Below are positions 17,101 through 21,540 of a stretch of DNA of 21,540 nucleotides, piece by piece. Numbering within the stretch: position 1 is the stretch's first letter; each line of letters opens with the position of its first letter. Both the position numbers and the translations under genes were made by a program. This DNA is from a virus: positions 1-21,540 of IMG/VR virus record IMGVR_UViG_3300042936_000137; one strand, given 5' to 3'. The notes under the pieces were generated by a model that made no database searches, was not told the DNA's origin, and was given only the letters and a program-made list of their open reading frames with translations.

Positions 17101-17114
17101 CTAAAATGAATTAA
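14112..17114 (+). CDS. Tail fibre/spike with C-terminal S74 intramolecular chaperone
   Basis: This 1000-residue protein is the likely host-binding fibre. Residues 1-50 hold an attachment-type segment, 57-117 a beta domain (YKGVWNAAANSP ... YSGSVWQKA), and a long shaft of Gly/Ser/Thr-rich repeats follows. Two copies of an LAGTxTITGxKTF unit lie at 179-191 and 389-401, and ASGTIALTS/SSGTLALTS also recurs. Residues ~913-1000 form the chaperone of endosialidase (S74): SSDIRFKN at 915-922, VRYGYSAQQVQSILPDAV, and a final coiled coil LKIAQLEQEIKELKAKMN. In this family the trimer folds, then the chaperone cuts itself off next to the S-D-x-R-x-K motif. Two small genes, possibly accessory, follow. Confidence 0.92.
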   Translation: MSNQLQLTGGAKVRDLQDVIIGTSGVLSSLAFNVANGVPKLDVNGKILVSQLPNSVMEYKGVWNAAANSPTLTNGGAFNEGDVYLCNVAGTVNFGAGPISFIVGDQAIYSGSVWQKAGGATGTVTSVGLSTNAGAITIGNSPISTSGTITANFNGTNLQYVNGAGNLTTFPDLSVYVTLAGTQTITGSKTFSSTALFDTSTLFKKVGSPYITSAGYTSLQFTASGTNTSLYITDGDSVTSNRLIFKNNAGYDYTFPAASGTIALTSDIPILTGYVPYTGATANVDLGTFNLTADVITGATGSFTSNGGSDTFAINHSSGAGIALNITKGGNGEGLYINKTSGSGNAATIIGTLNATTLVKSGGTSSQFLKADGTVDSSTYALDSAVVHLAGTETITGAKTFTAALVGATSTFTNAGSGIGVGITLSGASGDGLKVTHSAGRALNIASSGAGYGIIINNDTASTSIPFTIQKSGSNVITMSDTGAANFTGQLTLGSTITNGASTYTLPSSSGTLALTSALSAYLPLAGGTLTGPLGGTSAIFSGASYPIVQVVASATFPILSLNNSGQSSQWNIEVGRTTSGNLEFYNSGTKLSLTSLGNLGLGVTPSAWSQITAIELSNGVSFGAYSGAAAPNMYATSNAYYNGTNWIYKLSSYAPTLYVQNSLGNYVWNTAPSGTGTITFTQAMTLFSDGNLLLTNGTVSNAGYKLDVNGTGRFSSTVQGASFYVPSTVFTPSVPAYQTLVKYGQTNTFAEIQGGNLNLDNFSTYLRFIVNGTASNTPLVALTLANTGAATFSSSVGVGGTATNRLTVLGAETGTQITTIPIGKFVNTGNSFSKLVLGSDNANFDAVVSMDNNATLANCKLRFYIGNGTGSTAGHSNDQLVLTGGGNVLIGTTTNNTGLLQVNGTIYATGFYESSDIRFKNIIETNPNVNVLGIDVIKFTRKDNDTNQVRYGYSAQQVQSILPDAVTGTDFLNVNYLDVHTLKIAQLEQEIKELKAKMN

Positions 17115-17115
17115 T

Positions 17116-17598
17116 ATGGCTACAACTTGGGCAGGTACGGCTTTAAATCAAGGCATAACTAGAACGGCAATGAATGACTTTTGGAACTTAAATACCAATG
17201 GTGGTTATCCTTGGTGTGATGGTTGTTCTCAACCTGCTGATTCGCTTCAATTAATAACAAAGGCTTATTTTTTAGCTAATTATTATTATGCAGGACCTGG
17301 AAATTATTTAATAAATACCGCTAAAGCAAGTTTGCAAGTTTTGGTAAAAAGTGATATAGGTGTAAGTATTAAATTATATACTACAACAGGGGTTTGCAAT
17401 GTAGGTACAGAAGTTGCAGATATATATTTAAACTCAACTTTAACATTGGCTTATACAAACGCTGCACAAACAACTTTATACAATGGCGGTGGAACTCAAA
17501 AGGCAACTTATGATTTGTTATCTCCTTTAGCATCTTTAACTAGATTAACAATTAGTTCAGCAGGTGTTGTTAGTGGAATTATTTATGATTATTGTTAA
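17116..17598 (+). CDS. Unknown small protein downstream of tail fibre
   Basis: I do not recognise this 160-residue protein. It starts 1 base after the fibre stop, so it is probably translated with the fibre and may be a virion or fibre-assembly part. It has no signal peptide or membrane span. An N-terminal WCDGC motif (two Cys, residues ~33-36) and Cys residues at GVCNVG and at the C-terminal YDYC could bind metal or be chance. The middle (NTAKASLQVLVKSDIGVSIKLYTTTG, about 68-95) is beta-rich. A small sugar-binding or adhesin role would fit the site but is not shown. Confidence 0.7.
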   Translation: MATTWAGTALNQGITRTAMNDFWNLNTNGGYPWCDGCSQPADSLQLITKAYFLANYYYAGPGNYLINTAKASLQVLVKSDIGVSIKLYTTTGVCNVGTEVADIYLNSTLTLAYTNAAQTTLYNGGGTQKATYDLLSPLASLTRLTISSAGVVSGIIYDYC

Positions 17599-17617
17599 AA
17601 ATATAAAATAAAATAAA

Positions 17618-17938
17618 ATGAAAACAATCTCTCCTATCCAAAGTTGGATAAGCGGAAAATCAGTAACGGCAACTATCTTTAATATGTATGTAATCGGTGG
17701 TGTGCTAGGTTCATCTGCATCGTTTTACTACTCATTATTAGATAGTGATTTAGCTAATGTAGCACAAGGCAACTTAACAATGAGCGGTATGGCTTATTTA
17801 GCTTGGGGTAATGATGATGAGTATGCTTGGAATTGGGCAGCATCTAGCGACCAACTTAACCTTACAATCATAGGGGATTATGTTCCACCTGTGCCTGAAC
17901 CAATAGTTCCTGAAGTAGTTGCTGAAGTAACCGAATAG
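17618..17938 (+). CDS. Unknown small protein, acidic Pro/Glu tail
   Basis: The 106-residue product is not assigned. Its body is Ser/Ala-rich with strands (SVTATIFNMYVIGGVLGSSASFYYSLL), and the C-terminal 20 residues are Pro-, Val- and Glu-rich (YVPPVPEPIVPEV), likely disordered. The leader AAAATAAAATAAA before the ATG is the same type as that before the tail tube gene at 7536, hinting at strong translation. Such genes are common next to fibre genes in Bacteroidota phages; a role in fibre attachment is possible but unproven. Confidence 0.7.
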   Translation: MKTISPIQSWISGKSVTATIFNMYVIGGVLGSSASFYYSLLDSDLANVAQGNLTMSGMAYLAWGNDDEYAWNWAASSDQLNLTIIGDYVPPVPEPIVPEVVAEVTE

Positions 17939-17949
17939 TACTAATTTTG
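17919..17949 (+). promoter_or_regulatory. Bipartite promoter (TTG-N20-TAATTTTG) before the small-gene block
   Basis: TTG at 17919-17921 and TAATTTTG at 17942-17949 are separated by 20 bases, as for Bacteroidota promoters. It overlaps the end of the preceding gene and lies 14 bases before the ATG at 17964. It may drive the 57-residue, 73-residue and later genes. Confidence 0.6.
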
Positions 17950-17963
17950 GCAAAACCAATATT

Positions 17964-18137
17964 ATGACACCAAAAGAAAAAGCAGAAGATTTATTAAGCA
18001 AATATTATTTCCAAGTGCAAACACTTGTTAAACAAAAACAATGTGCATTAATAGCAGTAGATGAGATATTAGAAACAAATCCATATAAGGCTCGTAATTA
18101 TTGGCAACAAGTAAAACAAGAAATAGAAAACCTATAA
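17964..18137 (+). CDS. Small helical protein, 57 residues (missed by length cut-off)
   Basis: ATG at 17964 opens a frame of 57 codons ending in TAA at 18135-18137. It begins MTPKEKAEDLLSKYY and contains KQCALIAVDEIL and ends YWQQVKQEIENL, an amphipathic helical protein. I recognise this pattern from Bacteroidota phage and prophage hypothetical proteins that begin MTPKEKA and carry A-L-I-A-V-D-E-I, but no function is known to me. A good promoter box precedes it and its leader AAACCAATATT is identical to that of the next gene. Its codon use and protein-like composition argue against chance. Confidence 0.8.
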   Translation: MTPKEKAEDLLSKYYFQVQTLVKQKQCALIAVDEILETNPYKARNYWQQVKQEIENL

Positions 18138-18149
18138 CAAACCAATATT

Positions 18150-18371
18150 ATGAAAACCGCAATGCAAGACTTAATTGAATGGTATCAAAAAGAGCATTTT
18201 GTTAAAACAACATTTCACATTCAATTATTAAACAAATTTGAATCATTAGTTGAAAAAGAAAAAGAGCAGATAATTTGTTCATATATAGCAAATAGATATG
18301 TTAATGCAGGCGGTTATCCAACTAGGAGAGATATAGCAGAAGATTACTACAACCAAACCTATAACAATTAA
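18150..18371 (+). CDS. Small helical protein, 73 residues
   Basis: The product starts MKTAMQDLIEWYQKEH and has an EKEKEQIICSYIANRY segment and a C-terminal AEDYYNQTYNN. It is helical and charged. It resembles short Bacteroidota phage hypothetical proteins with an EKEQI...AY...YYNxTY pattern and, like them, sits next to the MTPKEKA-type gene; function unknown. The leader before the ATG is AAACCAATATT, the same as for the preceding 57-residue gene, suggesting common translation control or duplication of the leader. Confidence 0.72.
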   Translation: MKTAMQDLIEWYQKEHFVKTTFHIQLLNKFESLVEKEKEQIICSYIANRYVNAGGYPTRRDIAEDYYNQTYNN

Positions 18372-18372
18372 C

Positions 18373-18380
18373 TATATTTG
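18373..18380 (+). promoter_or_regulatory. Promoter -7 box before the 18397 gene
   Basis: TATATTTG is followed by TAAAAAAT, the same extended form as at 779 and 5736. The ATG lies 16 bases after the box. It starts directly after the stop of the preceding gene. No -33 element is apparent. Confidence 0.6.
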
Positions 18381-18396
18381 TAAAAAATCAAACATT

Positions 18397-18780
18397 ATGA
18401 AGTATCAACAACTCAACCAATTAATCTACAACTTAAATCAAGTAGTTGGTCAAGAAACAAAAACGGCTAAAAAACTCTACAAAATTTATGAAAAGATTAA
18501 ACCCCATCACGAAGATTACCAAGCTAAAGTAGAGGCATTAAGATTAGACAATGCTCAAGTAGATGACAAAGATTGTTTAGTGCTTAATGAAAAAGGTGAA
18601 TATCGCTTTACTAAAGAAGCTATTAAGAAATTAACTGAACAAGTTAAAGAATTAAGCAACAAGGAGTTTGATTTTACACCGATTCCTGTGGTTAATCCAC
18701 AAGGGTTAGAGGACTTTAATTTCCTTGAAGATTGGACTACTGGGATTACATTCGTTAAAGAAGAAGAAGAGGAACTATAA
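18397..18780 (+). CDS. Unknown helical protein, 127 residues
   Basis: Not recognised by function. Residues 1-55 are helical (LNQLIYNLNQVVGQETKTAKKLYKIYEKI), then comes DKDCLVLNEKGEYRFTKEAIKKLTEQVKELSNKEFDF, a pattern seen in Bacteroidota phage hypothetical proteins. The end is very acidic. It has its own promoter and is coupled by TAATG to the membrane-anchored gene that starts the probable lysis block, which may mean only shared transcription. No membrane segment is present. Confidence 0.7.
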   Translation: MKYQQLNQLIYNLNQVVGQETKTAKKLYKIYEKIKPHHEDYQAKVEALRLDNAQVDDKDCLVLNEKGEYRFTKEAIKKLTEQVKELSNKEFDFTPIPVVNPQGLEDFNFLEDWTTGITFVKEEEEEL

Positions 18781-19382
18781 TGAAGTTCATTAAGGACAAT
18801 ATTTTATTCATAGCCATAGTACTACTCGTATTGTGGCTATATTTTTTAGTTAAACCTTCATACTTACCTAGGACTCCTAATGGATTCGACACCTCTAAGT
18901 TTAAGAAGGTGCAAGTAATCCACGATACCCAATACTCAAAAGTGTACATAAATCGGTACAGAAAAGGCGATTCTATACCTTATAAGGTCATAGATACCAT
19001 TTATACGCATATATCCGATACGATACGCATAATATCCGATTATAGCCAAGTCAAGGCTTATTCCGACACTATTAAGAAAGATTCTAATATCTTTGTAATA
19101 GATGATACTATCAGCCAAAATAGGATCATCAGTAGAGGCTTTAAGGCAGATATAACCCAAAAAACCATCGTTGTAAGAGAGTTCTACGCTAGTAAAGCTA
19201 CTAATACCCTTTATTGGGGCATTAGAGGCTCATACAGCCCACTTAATGGCTTGGAAGTACTAAGTCCTTCCTTGATGCTAAGTGTCAAAAATAAGGCTCT
19301 AATAGGCTTTAGCGTAGATATTAGTAAAAATTATAATATTGGGTACTCTGGTGGTATCTACTTTAAAATAGGAAAAAAGTAA
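18780..19382 (+). CDS. Membrane-anchored protein with periplasmic DTIY...DTI motif
   Basis: The 200-residue product has a hydrophobic N-terminal segment (about residues 7-24) and a long extracytoplasmic part. Residues 71-81 read DTIYTHISDTI, echoed in the product at 19695-20057 (DTIYIHDTI, 93-101). The C-terminal part, with GLEVLSPSLMLSVKNKALIGFSVDISKNYNIGYSGGIYFKIGKK, has alternating strands ending in Lys, like periplasmic or outer-membrane-facing regions in Bacteroidota. Its place just upstream of the holin and endolysin suggests envelope or lysis work, perhaps an unusual spanin-like part, but this is inference. Similar proteins occur as hypothetical in Bacteroidota phages. Confidence 0.62.
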   Translation: MKFIKDNILFIAIVLLVLWLYFLVKPSYLPRTPNGFDTSKFKKVQVIHDTQYSKVYINRYRKGDSIPYKVIDTIYTHISDTIRIISDYSQVKAYSDTIKKDSNIFVIDDTISQNRIISRGFKADITQKTIVVREFYASKATNTLYWGIRGSYSPLNGLEVLSPSLMLSVKNKALIGFSVDISKNYNIGYSGGIYFKIGKK

Positions 19383-19383
19383 A

Positions 19384-19689
19384 ATGGCAGTAAAAAAAGA
19401 AGGTATCTTGGGAGCAAACCCATTACCTATATCATTCAAAGATTTCGCTAAAAACCCTATTGTGGGTACATTATTCGTTGTGCTTATAGGTATATCCTAT
19501 TTGTATGTAGATATTAAAAGCACATTTAAAGGCCAAATACAAAGCCAGGAATACAGAATAACCAACCTTGAGCATAAGGATTCCTTAAAAACACAAGCTC
19601 TAATGGAGTGTAAGACTGCTTTAAGTGCTACTAGTACTAAACTGGAAACACTACAAGACTTAGGAGCCATTAAAAAATCTGTAAAATAA
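19384..19689 (+). CDS. Single-span membrane protein with coiled coil
   Basis: The 101-residue product has one membrane span at about residues 25-42 (PIVGTLFVVLIGISYLYV), then a charged coiled-coil region (about 45-90). The ATG follows the previous stop after one base, and the next gene starts 5 bases after its stop. The shape, a short N-terminal tail, a span and a coil, is like inner-membrane spanins or holin accessory proteins. No lipobox is seen. The function is inferred only from neighbours and topology. Confidence 0.6.
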   Translation: MAVKKEGILGANPLPISFKDFAKNPIVGTLFVVLIGISYLYVDIKSTFKGQIQSQEYRITNLEHKDSLKTQALMECKTALSATSTKLETLQDLGAIKKSVK

Positions 19690-19694
19690 TAGCC

Positions 19695-20057
19695 ATGAAA
19701 TTATTATTCTTTTCATTATTGTCAATCTTCACCTTAATAGGATATGTTAAAGTAGAAGGAGTTAAAGAACCTAAATTAACTAAAGATGACAGAGAGTTTA
19801 AACAGTTAATGAGTGATTTTAGTAAGACACTAGAACATAATAAAAAGGTTCAAATAAAAGCAGATAAGACTAAAGACAAGCTAATAGTAACTACTACTAA
19901 CAAGATAGCTCAGTTATCTAATGAGAACAAGCAACTTAAAAATGACATAAGTGCAATGAAGATAAAAATAGATACTATTTACATTCATGATACTATTCAG
20001 ATAAAAGAGAAGAAAAGCTTTTGGGGTAAAACTAAAGTAGATACAACAGGAAATTAA
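19695..20057 (+). CDS. Signal-anchored coiled-coil protein, spanin-like candidate
   Basis: The 120-residue product starts with a hydrophobic signal or anchor (about residues 2-18) without a lipobox Cys. It continues with a predicted coiled coil (about 60-95, IAQLSNENKQLKNDISAMKIK) and a C-terminal DTIYIHDTIQIKEK motif. A membrane anchor plus a periplasmic coil is the plan of an inner-membrane spanin (Rz type). A matching outer-membrane lipoprotein is not visible in this window, so the pair would be incomplete or of a different type. It directly precedes the holin candidate by 1 base, strongly suggesting co-expression. Confidence 0.6.
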   Translation: MKLLFFSLLSIFTLIGYVKVEGVKEPKLTKDDREFKQLMSDFSKTLEHNKKVQIKADKTKDKLIVTTTNKIAQLSNENKQLKNDISAMKIKIDTIYIHDTIQIKEKKSFWGKTKVDTTGN

Positions 20058-20058
20058 T

Positions 20059-20268
20059 ATGAAACAGTTTTTTACGGAAGATAACGGAAGATTAAGCATG
20101 AAAAGATTATGTGGTTTACTATGTGTAATATCATTATGCGTTACTATGTACCACAATAGTTTTAGTGATGAACATACTGCTCCTTCGACAATACTTGTAG
20201 AATCAGTAGCTTTGTTAGCGTTTGGTTGTTTAGGCTTAACAACAGTAGAGAAAGTATTTAAAAAATAG
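20059..20268 (+). CDS. Putative holin, two membrane spans
   Basis: The 69-residue product has two hydrophobic segments (about 14-30 and 44-64) with a short linker (HNSFSDEHTAPS) and a Lys-rich end, fitting small class II-like holins. The start MKQFFTEDNGRLSMKRLCG resembles holin candidates of Bacteroidota phages. It lies 1 base after the spanin-like gene and 2 bases before the endolysin gene, the usual place of holins. Holins form lesions in the inner membrane that let the endolysin reach the peptidoglycan. No experimental family signature is claimed. Confidence 0.75.
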   Translation: MKQFFTEDNGRLSMKRLCGLLCVISLCVTMYHNSFSDEHTAPSTILVESVALLAFGCLGLTTVEKVFKK

Positions 20269-20270
20269 TT

Positions 20271-20720
20271 ATGAAGTTATCAGCACATTTTGACTTATGC
20301 GAGTTCACCAGGAGTGAGTCAGCAAAGCGTGAAGGAGTTAGTAATAACCCAACACCTGAGCATTTAGAAAACATAAAGACTTTATGCGAGAAAGTATTAG
20401 AACCTATTAGAGCCAAGTTTGGCCCTATTAATATTTCTAGTGGATACAGAAGTGCTGACCTTAACCATTTCATTGGAGGTAGTTTAAATTCAGATCATTG
20501 CAAGGGCCGTGCGGCAGATATAGATATGGATGGTCATGGTGGAGAGGTGACTAATAAAATGATATTTGATTTTATTAAAGACAACTTAGAAATAGATCAG
20601 TTAATTAATGAGTTTAATTACTCTTGGGTTCATGTAGGTTATAGGAAAGGAGCAAATAGAAAGCAAGTATTAGATGCAGTAAAGGAAGGTGGTAAAACAG
20701 TTTACCGAATACACCAATAA
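20271..20720 (+). CDS. Endolysin, M15 peptidase (M15_3/D-Ala-D-Ala carboxypeptidase-like)
   Basis: This zinc peptidase should cut peptide bonds of peptidoglycan, releasing progeny. The 149-residue protein shows SSGYRS (56-61), the zinc site SDHCKGRAADID (74-85, with His76 and Asp83), and WVHVGY with His121, the M15 pattern in which two His and one Asp bind zinc. N-terminal LCEFTRSESAKREGVSN is typical for M15_3. The usual charged catalytic residue is probably near DQLINEF (109-115). No signal peptide is present, so release through the holin is expected. It is adjacent to the holin gene. Confidence 0.9.
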   Translation: MKLSAHFDLCEFTRSESAKREGVSNNPTPEHLENIKTLCEKVLEPIRAKFGPINISSGYRSADLNHFIGGSLNSDHCKGRAADIDMDGHGGEVTNKMIFDFIKDNLEIDQLINEFNYSWVHVGYRKGANRKQVLDAVKEGGKTVYRIHQ

Positions 20721-20741
20721 GACTAACCAAAACCAACCAAT

Positions 20742-21452
20742 ATGTCGAGAAGCAAAAATGTCCTTGTGATTGGGGATACACATTTCCCATTTTGTCACCC
20801 AAAGTATTTAGATTTTTGTTACGAAGTAGCAAATAAATTCCAATGTTCAGAGTTTGTCCACATAGGAGATGAAGTGGACAATCATGCGATTAGCTTTCAT
20901 GAGCATAACCCTAATGGGGAGTCTGCTTCTAAGGAGGCTATTATGGCTATGCAACAACTTAACATTTGGTACAAGCGTTTCCCTAATGTAAAAGTTTGTA
21001 TAGGTAACCATAGTGCCCTACACAAAAGAAAGGCATTAGCGAACGGATTACCAGAGAGATTCATCAAGTCCTATGAAGATGCTTGGGAAGCTCCTAGAGG
21101 CTGGAAATGGGCCTTAGAATGGGAAATAGATGGTGTTCTATATACCCATGGTACAGGATCATCAGGACAAGCAGGTGCAATTAACAGAGCAAGAGATGCA
21201 AGACAATCAACTGTAATAGGTCATATTCACTCCTTTGGGGGAGTTTTGTACTCCTCAAGTGATAAGGATATGATATTCGGTATGAATGTGGGTTGTGGCA
21301 TAGATATTAATGCCTACGCAATGGAGTATTCACGACCTTTCCCCAAACGACCAACATTAGGTTGTGGAGTTGTTTTAGATGGCGGTAGAATTGCTATATT
21401 TGTACCCATGCCATTAGGAAGCAAGATAGTAAGGCTTCCAAGCAAAAAGTAG
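20742..21452 (+). CDS. Calcineurin-like metallophosphoesterase
   Basis: The 236-residue product has the full metallophosphatase set: GDTH (Asp12, His14), GDEVD (Asp43), GNH (Asn89-His90), THG (His136) and GHIH (161-163), which bind two metal ions. Family members cut phosphodiesters or phosphomonoesters, and phage members may process nucleic acids or nucleotides; the substrate cannot be read from the sequence. The gene follows the endolysin after a G-free AACCAACCAAT leader and precedes the terminator, so it is the last of the late unit. It is not an obvious lysis gene; a repair, DNA-end or nucleotide role is possible. Confidence 0.88.
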   Translation: MSRSKNVLVIGDTHFPFCHPKYLDFCYEVANKFQCSEFVHIGDEVDNHAISFHEHNPNGESASKEAIMAMQQLNIWYKRFPNVKVCIGNHSALHKRKALANGLPERFIKSYEDAWEAPRGWKWALEWEIDGVLYTHGTGSSGQAGAINRARDARQSTVIGHIHSFGGVLYSSSDKDMIFGMNVGCGIDINAYAMEYSRPFPKRPTLGCGVVLDGGRIAIFVPMPLGSKIVRLPSKK

Positions 21453-21471
21453 GTTAAATCCGTTATAACAT

Positions 21472-21516
21472 AAGTGTATATTTCATTGATAATCAATGAT
21501 GTGTGCACTTTTTATT
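21472..21516 (+). terminator. Rho-independent terminator closing the late gene unit
   Basis: AAGTGTATATTTCATTGAT (21472-21490) pairs with AATCAATGATGTGTGCACTT (21491-21510), an imperfect stem of about 18 pairs with three G-U pairs and one T-T mismatch, followed by T-rich TTTATTT. It lies 20 bases after the last stop. The final bases to 21540 are A+T-rich with no gene visible. Confidence 0.75.
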
Positions 21517-21540
21517 TCTATAATAATTAAAGCGTAAATT

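Noticed and set aside
1-21540. CRISPR array, tRNA, insertion sequence or phage attachment site
   Set aside because: No spaced repeat array, no cloverleaf-like sequence, no transposase or integrase frame was seen in a reading of both strands.

Overview
The window is the late (virion assembly and lysis) region of a tailed bacteriophage or prophage whose host is very probably a member of the Bacteroidota (Flavobacterium/Pedobacter-like). The DNA is A+T-rich and every gene is on the + strand. Starts lack strong Shine-Dalgarno sequences. Several intergenic gaps carry the Bacteroidota promoter box TAnnTTTG a few bases before the start codon. The gene order (large terminase, portal, MuF-type minor head protein, prohead protease, HK97-type capsid, connectors, tail tube, chaperones, tape measure, tail tip, fibre) and the long non-contractile tail genes indicate a siphovirus morphology.

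Layout. Bases 1-743 hold the 3' part of the terminase large subunit. The head block (802-4955) codes for portal, MuF-like protein, protease and major capsid protein. A free-standing GIY-YIG homing endonuclease (5024-5734) lies between the capsid gene and the connector genes, behind a promoter and a terminator-like hairpin. The neck block (5758-7518) has a gp6-like connector, a head-closure protein, an HK97 gp10-like protein and a tail-terminator candidate. The tail block (7536-17114) has the tail tube, two chaperone frames joined by a likely -1 frameshift on an A-run, a 739-residue tape measure, a 660-residue tail-tip protein, a 392-residue protein that appears to be a tail-tube paralogue with an inserted domain, and a 1000-residue fibre ending in an S74 chaperone. 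Small unknown genes follow (17116-18780), including a 57-residue gene at 17964-18137 that is easily missed. The end of the region (18780-21452) is a probable lysis block: three small membrane-anchored proteins, a two-span holin candidate and an M15 peptidase endolysin, then a calcineurin-like phosphoesterase. A long hairpin with a T-run at 21472-21516 closes the unit.

How it works together. Six TAATG stop/start overlaps suggest tight translational coupling inside the head, neck, tail and lysis blocks, while five gene starts have their own TAnnTTTG promoter directly upstream and a sixth such promoter stands before the endonuclease. No integrase, repressor, replication gene, tRNA or CRISPR array is visible, so lifestyle cannot be judged. 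I see no clearly new defence or counter-defence system. The most unusual items are the tail-tube paralogue with an inserted domain, the promoter/hairpin arrangement before the homing endonuclease, the A-run frameshift with a hairpin over the downstream AUG, and the lysis-block proteins sharing a DTIY...DTI motif.
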